Notes under the pieces: model-generated
Databases searched by the model: none
The model's input: the letters and a program-made list of their open reading frames with translations, nothing else
Told to the model about the DNA's origin: nothing
Made by a program: the position numbers and the translations under genes
Assembly: GCA_035651755.1 (NCBI GenBank)
Contig: DASRFA010000044.1
Coordinates: 1-64,000, forward strand
Source of the DNA: DASRFA01 sp035651755
GTDB lineage: Bacteria > Desulfobacterota > Binatia > UBA12015
Direction of reading: 5' to 3'
DNA length: 64,000 nt
Shown: positions 18,804 to 27,108 of the stretch, piece by piece
Layout: every line of letters begins with the position of its first letter
Position numbering within the stretch: position 1 is the stretch's first letter

Positions 18804-20042
18804 ATGGAGCTTCCGAAACAGGGCGAGTCGGCGGCGAGCGTGATGGAGGCGCTCGACCGGCTCCAGGCCGGCGACGTCGACTGGAAGTCCGGGAAGGCCT
18901 TCAGCCTCGCGTACCACGCGGGTCCCGACGTGCTCGCGCTCGCGACCGAGGTGAACGCGCGCTTCCTCTCGGCGAACGCGCTCAACCCGGCGGCGTTCCC
19001 GAGCCTCCGGAGGATGCAGGCCGAGGTCGTCGAGATGGTCGCCGGCCTGCTCCACGGCGGGCGCGACGCCGCCGGCTTCATGACGACCGGCGGCACCGAG
19101 AGCCTCCTCCTCGCCGTCAAGTCCGCTCGCAATCGCGCGCGCCGCGAGCGCGGCGTCGCGGCGCCCGAGATGGTCCTGCCGACGACGGCGCACGCCGCGT
19201 TCGAGAAGGCGGCCGACGACTTCGGCGTGAAGAGCGTCCGCGTCCCGGTCGGCGCCGACTTCCGCGCGGATCCCGCCGCAATGGCGGCCGCGATCGGGCC
19301 CGACACGGTGCTCGTCGTCGCATCGGCGCCGTCGTATCCGCAGGGCGTGGTCGACCCGGTGGAGGGGATCGCCGCGGCCGCGCTCGCGCGCGGCGTGAGC
19401 TGCCACGTCGACGCGTGCATGGGCGGCATGATCCTCCCGCTGCTCGAGCGCCTCGGCCGCCCCGTCCGCGCGTTCGACTTCCGGGTGCCGGGCGTCACGT
19501 CGATCTCCGTCGACCTCCACAAGTACGGCTATGCCGCGAAGGGCGCGTCGGTCCTCCTGCACCGGAACCGCGACCTCCGGCGCGATCAGACGTTCGCGAC
19601 CGACAAATGGCTCGGCGGGACGTACGCGAGCTCCGGCATGCTGGGGACGAGGAGCGGCGGGCCGATCGCGGCCGCGTGGGCGGTGATGCGCCACCTCGGC
19701 GAAGACGGCTACCTGCGCTTGACGAAGGCCGCCGCCGCGGCGACCGACGAGCTGCTCGCGGGCCTCCGGGCGAGGCCCGGCGTGCGGGTCCTCGGCGAGC
19801 CGGACGCGACGCTCGCCGCCTTCACGATCGAGGGGGTCGACCCGTTCGCGGTCGGCGACGGCCTCTGGCGGCGCGGCTGGGTCCTCGACCAGCAGAAGCC
19901 GCCGCCCAGCCTCCACTGCACCGTGAACGCCGTGCACGCCGGCGTCATCGGCGAGTTCTTGGTCGCGTTCGACGAGGCGGCCGACGAAGTGCGGCGGTCG
20001 GGCGCGAGCGCGGCGCAGAAGGCGTACGGCGCGATCGAGTGA
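18804..20042 (+). CDS. Sphingosine-1-phosphate-lyase-like PLP enzyme
   Basis: This 412-residue group II PLP decarboxylase-fold enzyme closely follows the S1P lyase pattern. It has NPAAFPSLRRMQAEVVEMV, TGGTESLLLAVKSAR, THAAFEKAADDFGVK-type sequence, SCHVDACMGGMILP and GVTSISVDLHKYGYAAKG. Lys240 in HKYG is the expected Schiff-base lysine. GGTYASSGMLGTRSGG is also family-like. S1P lyases cleave long-chain base phosphates to a fatty aldehyde and phosphoethanolamine. The N-terminal membrane helix of eukaryotic enzymes is absent. An upstream in-frame start at 18726 is possible but falls near the repeat. Which long-chain base it uses, if any, is unknown. lpxB follows after 10 bp. Confidence 0.8.
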   Translation: MELPKQGESAASVMEALDRLQAGDVDWKSGKAFSLAYHAGPDVLALATEVNARFLSANALNPAAFPSLRRMQAEVVEMVAGLLHGGRDAAGFMTTGGTESLLLAVKSARNRARRERGVAAPEMVLPTTAHAAFEKAADDFGVKSVRVPVGADFRADPAAMAAAIGPDTVLVVASAPSYPQGVVDPVEGIAAAALARGVSCHVDACMGGMILPLLERLGRPVRAFDFRVPGVTSISVDLHKYGYAAKGASVLLHRNRDLRRDQTFATDKWLGGTYASSGMLGTRSGGPIAAAWAVMRHLGEDGYLRLTKAAAAATDELLAGLRARPGVRVLGEPDATLAAFTIEGVDPFAVGDGLWRRGWVLDQQKPPPSLHCTVNAVHAGVIGEFLVAFDEAADEVRRSGASAAQKAYGAIE

Positions 20043-20052
20043 GGCGGACCTG

Positions 20053-21192
20053 ATGGCGAAGCGCGTCCTCGTCGTCGCCGGCGAAGCCTCCGGCGACCTG
20101 CGCGGCGCCGAGCTGGTCGCGGCGCTCCGCACGCTCGTTCCCGACGTCGAGGTCTTCGGCGTCGGCGGGGAGCACCTGCGGTCCGCGGGCGTCGAGATCC
20201 TGGTCGACGCCGCCGAGCTCTCGACGATGGGCTTCACCGAGCTCTTCTCGCGCGCCGGGGCGATCCTGACGTCGTTTCGCACCGTGCGCGACGCGATCGA
20301 CGGCCGCGCCGGACGTCCGCGCCCCGACCTCGTCATCCTGATCGACTTCCCCGACTTCAACCTCCGCCTCGCGAAGGTCGCGAAGCAGGCGGGTGTCCCG
20401 GTTCTCTACTACGTCGCGCCGCAGGTGTGGGCGTGGCGGCGTTACCGCGTGAAGCAGCTCGCCCGCCGCGTCGACCGCCTCGCGGTCGTCTTCCCGTTCG
20501 AGGAGGAGATCTATCGCGGCCTGACGCGCGTCGACTTCGTCGGCCACCCGGCGCTCGAGACCGTCCGCGCGACGCGATCGGCCGAGGAGACGCGCGCGAA
20601 GTACGGGCTCCCGCCCGGCTACCCGCTCGTCACGCTGCTCCCCGGAAGCCGCGCGGCCGAGGTCGAGTCGCTCCTGCCGACGATGTTCCGCGCGATCGAC
20701 GTGCTGCGCGGCACCGTCGAGGTCGACGTCGCGGTCGCGCTGGCGCACGAGCGCCTCCGCCGGCTCGTCGAGCCGATCAGCGGTCGCACCCCGGTCGTGA
20801 GCGGCGACACCTACAACCTGATCGCCGCCGCCGACCTCGTGCTCTGTGCCTCCGGCAGCGCGACGCTCGAGACCGCGCTCCTCGAGCGCCCGATGGTCCT
20901 CATGTACCGGCTGTCGCCACTCACCTACGCGCTGGCGCGGCTCCTCGTGCGGGTCCCCTTCATCGGCATGCCGAACCTGATCCTCGGCAAGCGCGCCGTT
21001 CCGGAGCTCGTCCAGGGCGAGGTGAGGCCGTCCCGGATCGCCGCCGAAGCGCGCGCGATCCTCTGCGATCCCGCGCGGGCCGCGGCGATGCGGGCCGACC
21101 TCGCGACGGTGCGAGCCCGCCTCGGCGAGCCGGGGGCGGCCCGGCGCGCTGCCGAAATCGCGGCCGAGATGCTCGACGCGACCGCTGCCTGA
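20053..21192 (+). CDS. lpxB: LpxB, lipid-A-disaccharide synthase
   Basis: This 379-residue GT19 glycosyltransferase joins UDP-2,3-diacylglucosamine to lipid X at the inner face of the inner membrane. The N-terminal VLVVAGEASGDLRGAELV, DFPDFNLRLAK, YYVAPQVWAWRRYRVKQL, FVGHPALE and LLPGSRAAEVESLLP are hallmark LpxB sequences. The C-terminal half has CASGSATLETALLERPMVLMYR. Length matches the family. It is convergent with the following minus-strand gene. Confidence 0.96.
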   Translation: MAKRVLVVAGEASGDLRGAELVAALRTLVPDVEVFGVGGEHLRSAGVEILVDAAELSTMGFTELFSRAGAILTSFRTVRDAIDGRAGRPRPDLVILIDFPDFNLRLAKVAKQAGVPVLYYVAPQVWAWRRYRVKQLARRVDRLAVVFPFEEEIYRGLTRVDFVGHPALETVRATRSAEETRAKYGLPPGYPLVTLLPGSRAAEVESLLPTMFRAIDVLRGTVEVDVAVALAHERLRRLVEPISGRTPVVSGDTYNLIAAADLVLCASGSATLETALLERPMVLMYRLSPLTYALARLLVRVPFIGMPNLILGKRAVPELVQGEVRPSRIAAEARAILCDPARAAAMRADLATVRARLGEPGAARRAAEIAAEMLDATAA

Positions 21193-21261
21193 GCGAGCGT
21201 CGCCGGCGAAAAAGCGCGCCCGGCATGCAGGGGCGGCGCGCCGTACGCGCGGCATTTCACG

Positions 21262-23568
21262 TCAGCTGCCGAGCGCGGAGCAGCCGTACCGGCGCGCCGC
21301 ATCGTCCCGCCAGCGCGACGTCGCGTCCGCGCTTTCGGCCGGCGCGCCGGCAGGCGCCGACAGGACGCGATCGGCGACCGCCGAGACCGCGTCGCACGCG
21401 AGCCGGCGCCCGGCGGGGCAAGCGAGGTCGAAGCGGGCGCGCTGGCCGTCGGCGGCGAACGCGCAGCCGTCGGGCTCGAGCTCGCGATACACCCCGTACG
21501 CGGCCGCGCGGAGGTCGTCCCGCCCGGGCGCGAGGACGGCCGCCTCGACGAGGGACGAGAGGACGTCCTGCGACCGGCCGAGCGCGGCGCTCGCCTCGGC
21601 CAGGTGCAGGTACGCTTCGGTGTCGAGCGGCGCGAGGTCGCGTGCGCGAGCGAACGCGCCGAGCGCGCGGTCGGGCGAGCCGGATTGGAGGAGTGCCAGG
21701 CCGAGGTCGTTGTAGAGCTGCGCGGTGCCGACCTCGCGCACGCCGTTCCCGTCGGAGCGCGCCCGCCGCGCCCGATTCTCCGCCTCGACCTGCGCGGTCG
21801 CGGCCCCGAGCGCGCTCGCCGCCTTGCTCGCCCAGCCGCGCGAAGCCGTGTGCGATGCGCCGCCCGCGGCGCGCTCGCGGTCGGCCTCGACCAGCGCCTT
21901 GCTGAGATACGCCGCGCCCTGCGCCTCGAGAACGTCGGGCGGTAGCGGCTCCCCGGCCGGGGCCGTGCGCGCCAGGATCGCGACGGCGGTGTCTTCGAGC
22001 TCGATCACGCGGTCGAGGGTGCCCCAACCGGCGTCGCCCGCGGCGAGCGCCTGCGCGACCGCGCCCGCGAGCGCGTGGTGCGACTTGTAGCTCCCCCCGC
22101 ACGCGGCGACCGCGTCGGTGAAGAGCGTCAAGGCGCTCTGCCAGTCGCGATTGCGATCCGCCGTCCGCGCGGCGTACGCGACGGCGACGATCGCGAGCAG
22201 GGCCCAGGCGGTTGCGCGCGGGTCGCGGCGGAGCTCGTCGGCTCGCGTGGCGCGCGACCGCGCCCGGTCGAGCCGCCGCGCGAGCGCCTCGACCGCGAGC
22301 ACCGCGCCTCCGGCGAAGCCCGCGAGCGGGAGGTAGAGGAGGCGCTCCGCCACCACGCCACCCACGATCACGTGGAGGACGAGGACCGGCAGCAGCGCGC
22401 ACAGGAAGAAGCCGCAGAAGAACGCGGCCGCGCGCTCGCGCCGGCGGAGGACGATCGTGAGCGCGCATGCGAGCGCGAGCGCGACGCCCGAAACGACGGC
22501 CTGCCAGTCCTCCCAGCGCGCAAGGCTCCAGCCGAAGCGCGGGATCAGGTCGGCGCCGTAGTCCGGGCAGAGCGTGCGAGGCCAGACGAGCACCCAGAGC
22601 GCGCGGCCGAACGACTTGAGGCCGGTGAGCGAGGCGGTCCACGGGTCGTCGCCGAGGAGCCAGGCGCGCGACAGGCCGAGGCGGACCGGCGGCGTGCGCG
22701 CGAAGACCCAGGAGCGGACGAGCCACGTCCCCGCGAGCGGTGCCGCGAGAGCGACGCCGGACGTCCGCGCGAAGCGCGCGAGCGCCGCCACCACGTCGGA
22801 CGACCGCGCGCGCTCCCGCGCCGGCAGGGCGTAGACGAGCTCGAAGAGGAGCAGCGCCGGCACGAGGACGACGGAGCTCTCCTTGCTGAGGAAGCCGAGG
22901 AAGGCGGTCGCGGCGAGCGCGCACGAGAGCGCGACGCGGCGGCGTCCGGCCGCGCGGCGCGCCGCCGCCTGCAGCAGGAGGCACGCGAGCACGGACGCGG
23001 CGGCGAGGAGGTCGGCACGCCCGACCACGTTCGTCACCGCCTCGGTCGCGACCGGGTGTGTCACGAAGAGGAGCGCGGCGAAGAATGCCGTCGTCGCGCC
23101 GAGCCCGAGCGCAGCCACGCCGAGCGCGTAGAGGAGGAGCGCGTTCCCGAAGTGGATCGCGAGGTTGACGGCGTGATAGCCGGCGGGGCGATCGGCGTTG
23201 CCGAGGACCGCCCAGTTCACGAGGTAGGTGAGCGTCGTGAGCGGCCGGTACTCGCCCATCGCGCTCGTCGGCGACCAGTAGTCGGTCGACAGGATGTCGG
23301 CGACGTTGGCCCAGGTGGCCTCGTGGACGCGCGCGGCTTCCCGGATGATCGCGCCGCTGTCGACGATCAGGCCGGCCTCGAACGACGTCCAGTACGCGAG
23401 CGCTGCGGCGATCCCGAGGACGACCGCCGCGAGCGCGTGCGAGCGCAGCCGGGTCCGCGAACGGCTCGCGTCGCGGTCCGCTTCGGCGACGGTTCGAGAG
23501 GGATCGGGCCGGGGCTCGCGCGGCATCCGCGGAATTCGAGTCTTTCTCGGCCCGGACCGCAACCGCAT
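21262..23568 (-). CDS. TMTC-like GT-C membrane protein with C-terminal TPR-type helices
   Basis: The product has 768 residues. The cytoplasmic N-terminus is basic, and a first membrane helix near 45-65 is followed by about ten more helices to roughly residue 465. EYRPLTTLTYLVNWAVLG and THPVATEAVTNVVGRADLLAAAS match the signature of TMTC/DUF1736 GT-C proteins (H-P-x-x-T-E-A-V-x-x-V-V-G-R-A-D). The C-terminal third (about 600-720) holds TPR-like helix pairs (LYNDLGLALLQSGSPDRALGAFARARDLAPLDTEAY). Eukaryotic TMTCs are O-mannosyltransferases. The acceptor here is unknown. The ATG at 23568 has GGGGAG just upstream. An ATG at 23526 is an alternative. It is divergent from msbA. Confidence 0.75.
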   Translation of the reverse strand: MRLRSGPRKTRIPRMPREPRPDPSRTVAEADRDASRSRTRLRSHALAAVVLGIAAALAYWTSFEAGLIVDSGAIIREAARVHEATWANVADILSTDYWSPTSAMGEYRPLTTLTYLVNWAVLGNADRPAGYHAVNLAIHFGNALLLYALGVAALGLGATTAFFAALLFVTHPVATEAVTNVVGRADLLAAASVLACLLLQAAARRAAGRRRVALSCALAATAFLGFLSKESSVVLVPALLLFELVYALPARERARSSDVVAALARFARTSGVALAAPLAGTWLVRSWVFARTPPVRLGLSRAWLLGDDPWTASLTGLKSFGRALWVLVWPRTLCPDYGADLIPRFGWSLARWEDWQAVVSGVALALACALTIVLRRRERAAAFFCGFFLCALLPVLVLHVIVGGVVAERLLYLPLAGFAGGAVLAVEALARRLDRARSRATRADELRRDPRATAWALLAIVAVAYAARTADRNRDWQSALTLFTDAVAACGGSYKSHHALAGAVAQALAAGDAGWGTLDRVIELEDTAVAILARTAPAGEPLPPDVLEAQGAAYLSKALVEADRERAAGGASHTASRGWASKAASALGAATAQVEAENRARRARSDGNGVREVGTAQLYNDLGLALLQSGSPDRALGAFARARDLAPLDTEAYLHLAEASAALGRSQDVLSSLVEAAVLAPGRDDLRAAAYGVYRELEPDGCAFAADGQRARFDLACPAGRRLACDAVSAVADRVLSAPAGAPAESADATSRWRDDAARRYGCSALGS

Positions 23569-23596
23569 TGTCGCTCCCCGGCGACTTCGCTACCCA
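23568..23596 (+). promoter_or_regulatory. Predicted promoter of msbA
   Basis: TTGTCG (23568-23573), a 17-bp spacer and TACCCA (23591-23596) end 10 bases before the msbA ATG at 23607. The site overlaps the start of the divergent TMTC-like gene. Confidence 0.4.
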
Positions 23597-23606
23597 GGCA
23601 CGGACC

Positions 23607-25451
23607 ATGACGCCTCCCTCGGGCATCTACCGTCGGCTCCTGCGGTACCTCCGCCCGTACGTCTGGCCGCGCTTCGTCGCCGGGGTCGCGTGCATGCTGC
23701 TCTTCAGCGCCACGAACGGCGCGGTGCCGTTCCTCGTCGAGGGCACCTTCGACGACATCTTCGCGCGCCACGATCTGAACGCGCTCGCCTGGCTGCCGGC
23801 CGCGGTGGTCGGGCTCTTCGTCGTGCGCGGGCTCGCGAACTTCGGCAACCTCTACCTCACCGAGTGGGTCGCCCAGCGCATCATCACCGACCTGCGAAAC
23901 GAGGTGAACGCGCACATCCAGGAGCTGCCGCTCTCGTTCTTCAATCGCACCCCCACCGGCACGATCCTCTCGCGCGTCTCGAACGACGTCTACCAGCTCC
24001 GCACCGCTCTCACGGACGCGACCGTGTCGCTCTTCCGCGACTCGACGTCGCTCGTCGTGCTGGTCGCGATCGCGTTCTGGAAGGATTGGGTGCTCGCGCT
24101 GATCGCGTTCGTCGCGTTCCCGATCGCCGTACTGCCGGTGATCAACCTCTCACGGCGGCTCCGGCGCTACGCGCGCCGCGGACAGGACTCGCTCGGCCAG
24201 CTCACCGCGCTCCTGCAGGAGACGGTTCAGGGCAACCGCATCGTGAAGGCCTTCGGCATGGAGGCCTACGAGAAAGAGCGCTTCGACGCCGAGAGCCGCC
24301 GGCTGTTCCGGATCTACATGAAGGCGTCGCGCGCGCGTGCGCTCATCCAGCCGCTCATGGAGCTCCTCGGCGCACTCGGGATCGCGGGGGTTCTCTGGTA
24401 CGGCGGCTACAGCGTCATCGTGGGCGGTCGCACGCAGGGCGCGTTCTTCGCCTTCATCGCGACCCTGATCCTCGTCTACGACCCGTTCAAGGGAGTCGCG
24501 AAGGCGAACGGGGCGATCCAGCAGGGGCTCGGGTCCGCCGACCGCATCTTCGAGCTGCTCGACGAGCCGAGCGACGTCGTCGAGCGCCCGGGCGCGCTCG
24601 CGCTCGCTCCCCTCGCGCGCGACATCCGCTTCGAGCGCGTGAGCTTCCGCTATCCGCCCCGGGTCGGCGAGGACGCGGCTGCGAGCGGCAACGGCACGAG
24701 CGACGGATCGCTCGGGCACGCGGCCAGCGAGCGCGAGTACGCGCTCCGGGACGTCGACCTCGTCCTCCGCCGGGGCGAGGCGCTCGCGCTCGTCGGGCCG
24801 AGCGGCGGCGGCAAGTCGACGATCGCCGACCTCATCCCGCGCTTCTACGACCCGACCGCCGGCCGGATCGTCGTCGACGGCGTGGACGTCCGCGACACCA
24901 CGCTCGCGTCGCTACGCGCGCAGATCGGCATCGTCACGCAGTTCACGTTCCTCTTCAACGACACGATCCGCGCGAACATCGCCTACGGCATGCGCGCGCC
25001 GTCCGAGGATGCGATCGAGCGGGCCGCGCGCGCCGCGCACGCGCACGACTTCATCGCCGCGCTGCCGCAGGGCTACGAGACGGTCGTGGGCGAGCTCGGC
25101 GTGACGCTCTCGGGCGGCCAGCGCCAGCGGATCGCGATCGCGCGCGCCCTCCTCAAGAACGCGCCCATCCTGATCCTCGACGAGGCGACGTCCGCGCTCG
25201 ACTCCGAGTCCGAGCGCCTCGTCCAGGACGCGATCGATCATCTGATGGAGGGCCGCACGACGCTCGTCATCGCGCACCGGCTCGCGACCATCCGGCGCGC
25301 CGACCGGATCGCCGTGGTGGGCGGCGGCCGCATCGTCGAGTCCGGGACGCACGAGGAGCTCTACGAGCGGGCCGGCGCCTACCGGCGTCTCTACGACCAG
25401 CAGGTCCTGGCGGCCGACGATGGCATGCGCCTCGCCGAAGCGCTCTCGTGA
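23607..25451 (+). CDS. msbA: MsbA, lipid A core flippase (ABC exporter)
   Basis: The product has 614 residues from ATG (a TTG 13 codons upstream overlaps the promoter). The exporter membrane domain covers residues 1-315 with six helices. The nucleotide-binding domain has Walker A GPSGGGKST, signature LSGGQRQRIAIARALL, Walker B ILILDEATSALD and the H-loop VIAHRLATIRRAD. About 25 extra Ser/Gly/Ala-rich residues sit between FRYPPR and YALRDVDL, early in the ATPase domain. MsbA flips lipid A-core across the inner membrane. The GTGA overlap couples it to the acyltransferase. Confidence 0.93.
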   Translation: MTPPSGIYRRLLRYLRPYVWPRFVAGVACMLLFSATNGAVPFLVEGTFDDIFARHDLNALAWLPAAVVGLFVVRGLANFGNLYLTEWVAQRIITDLRNEVNAHIQELPLSFFNRTPTGTILSRVSNDVYQLRTALTDATVSLFRDSTSLVVLVAIAFWKDWVLALIAFVAFPIAVLPVINLSRRLRRYARRGQDSLGQLTALLQETVQGNRIVKAFGMEAYEKERFDAESRRLFRIYMKASRARALIQPLMELLGALGIAGVLWYGGYSVIVGGRTQGAFFAFIATLILVYDPFKGVAKANGAIQQGLGSADRIFELLDEPSDVVERPGALALAPLARDIRFERVSFRYPPRVGEDAAASGNGTSDGSLGHAASEREYALRDVDLVLRRGEALALVGPSGGGKSTIADLIPRFYDPTAGRIVVDGVDVRDTTLASLRAQIGIVTQFTFLFNDTIRANIAYGMRAPSEDAIERAARAAHAHDFIAALPQGYETVVGELGVTLSGGQRQRIAIARALLKNAPILILDEATSALDSESERLVQDAIDHLMEGRTTLVIAHRLATIRRADRIAVVGGGRIVESGTHEELYERAGAYRRLYDQQVLAADDGMRLAEALS

Positions 25452-26365
25452 CGCGATGGTCGGAGCGGGCGAGCGCGAGGGTCGTCGACGTGCCGGTTGA
25501 GCCCCCGGGCTCCGTGCGCGCGGCGGCGGCGGTCGCCGAGCCGGCAGCGCGCGCCGGCGCGGAGGCCGGCCCAGCGCCGGCCATGGCCGCCGCGTCCGTC
25601 GGACCGGGCGCGGACGCGGCCCGTGAGGCGGAGACCCGCGGCGACCAGCGCCGCTCGTGGCGGGCGCGCGCGTTCCTCGTCGTCGGGGGGTTCGTGCTCG
25701 CGATGGCCATGCGGGTCGTCGGCTGGACCGCGCGCAAGCGCTTCGTCGACGAGCAGGAGCTCGCCCGCCGGTTCGAGACCGGCGAGCAGGTGATCTTGAC
25801 GTTCTGGCACGGGCGCATGGTCATGATGCCCTTCGCGTATCGCGGCCGCGGCGCCTGCATCATGAACAGCCGCCATCGCGACGGGGAGCTCATCTCGCGC
25901 GCCATCCAGCGCTTCGGCATCGAGGTCGTGCACGGGTCGTCCACGCGCGGCTGGGTGGGCGGCCTGAAGGGCCTGCTCGCCGCTCACGCGCGCGGCCGCG
26001 ACCTCGTGGTCGTGCCCGACGGCCCGCGCGGGCCGCGCTGTCGCGCGAAGAGCGGAGTGATCCAGCTCGCGCGCGCGACCGGAACGCCGATCTTCCCGGT
26101 GTCCCATGCGGCGAGCCGCGCGTGGGTGATGAAGCGGAGCTGGGACTGGCTCAGCATTCCGAAGCCCTTCGCGCGCGTCACGTACGTCGTCGGCGAGCCG
26201 ATCGTCGTCCCGCGCGACGCGACGCCCGAGGACGTCGAGGCCCTGCGCGCGGAGCTCGAGCGCCGGCTCAACGTCGCGACCGTCGCCGCGGACGCCGACG
26301 TCGGGATCCCGCCTTCCTCGACCTCCGGCTACGTGGACGGGGTTGCCAGGCGAAGGGAATCGTGA
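25448..26365 (+). CDS. DUF374 (LpxJ-like) lysophospholipid/lipid A acyltransferase
   Basis: The product has 305 residues from a GTG overlapping the msbA stop (GTGA). An Ala/Pro-rich N-terminal stretch of about 65 residues is unusual. A membrane helix near 75-95 and the DUF374 acyltransferase core follow: TFWHGRMVMMPF, MNSRHRDGELISRAIQRFGIEVVHGSSTRGWVGGLKGL, VVPDGPRGPRCRAKSGVIQLARATGTPIFPV. The family includes LpxJ, the late lipid A acyltransferase of epsilonproteobacteria. Position between msbA and waaA supports a lipid A role, which is still inference. An internal Met near residue 46 is an alternative start. Confidence 0.8.
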   Translation: MTRWSERASARVVDVPVEPPGSVRAAAAVAEPAARAGAEAGPAPAMAAASVGPGADAAREAETRGDQRRSWRARAFLVVGGFVLAMAMRVVGWTARKRFVDEQELARRFETGEQVILTFWHGRMVMMPFAYRGRGACIMNSRHRDGELISRAIQRFGIEVVHGSSTRGWVGGLKGLLAAHARGRDLVVVPDGPRGPRCRAKSGVIQLARATGTPIFPVSHAASRAWVMKRSWDWLSIPKPFARVTYVVGEPIVVPRDATPEDVEALRAELERRLNVATVAADADVGIPPSSTSGYVDGVARRRES

Positions 26366-26492
26366 CACGTCAAGCTCGACGGCGGTGTGCCGCCGACCGG
26401 CCGGACGCGTCTCCGCCGCGAGCGGTGATCCGGCGCGCGGCGCTTCGCCCATCGCGCCGCTTCCGGCCGCGCCTGCGGGAGGAAGAAGGAGA

Positions 26493-27086
26493 ATGACGAA
26501 GTTTCTCGGTTTCGTGGCGTGCGCGGCGCTCGTGCTCGGCGTCGCGGGGGTGGTGCGGGGAGAGGACACGGCGCCGCCGCCGGGCAGCGCCGCTCCCGGC
26601 AAGGTGGAGATCGTCATCGAGCCGTCCGAGTCGGACGCGGGACCCGGACAGGCCGACTCCGAGGGCAAGAAGGCGGGCGCCGCGAAAGCCGACGAGAAGC
26701 CGACCAAGCTCGCCGCCAAGAAGGGCGCGGTCGAGAGCTCGGGCGAGAAGTTCGAGCACATCAAGGCGACCTTCGACGACTTCTGCAAGAGCTGGGTCGA
26801 CAAGCTGCGCGAGCGCGAGCGCTACAACATCACCAAGATCAAGTGGGAGACCGCGCCCGACGGCGCCGTGGTCGGCGAGTACGTCGGCTACGACACGAAC
26901 AACGTCGGGCCGCAGACCGTGGGCAACGTCGACACCACGCCGATCGGGAAGCTGGTCTACCTCGAGCTTCGGCTGCGCCGCACCGGAAAGTCGAAGGAGG
27001 AGGCGCTCGCGCACGATCCCGAGATCGTCGAGCGCACCGAGGTCACCGAGATCTTCCGCTTCGAGCGCGGCGCCTGGGTCTACTGA
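26493..27086 (+). CDS. Secreted protein of unknown function
   Basis: I do not recognise this 197-residue protein. It has a strong ribosome binding site (GGAAGAAGGAG) and a signal peptide of about 23 residues (MTKFLGFVACAALVLGVAGV). A Lys/Ala/acidic low-complexity stretch follows (about 25-80). A compact C-terminal domain (about 85-197) begins FEHIKATFDDFCKSWVDKLRE and ends FRFERGAWVY. It has one Cys and no metal motif. It lies between the DUF374 acyltransferase and waaA in the same orientation, so it may serve LPS biogenesis in the periplasm. Confidence 0.75.
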   Translation: MTKFLGFVACAALVLGVAGVVRGEDTAPPPGSAAPGKVEIVIEPSESDAGPGQADSEGKKAGAAKADEKPTKLAAKKGAVESSGEKFEHIKATFDDFCKSWVDKLRERERYNITKIKWETAPDGAVVGEYVGYDTNNVGPQTVGNVDTTPIGKLVYLELRLRRTGKSKEEALAHDPEIVERTEVTEIFRFERGAWVY

Positions 27087-27108
27087 CGCGGGGCGCCGCC
27101 CGAGCCCG

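Noticed and set aside
18254..19522. Minus-strand open frame of 422 codons across the repeat pair and the lyase gene
   Set aside because: It runs through both inverted elements and antisense to a clear PLP enzyme; no recognisable domain.
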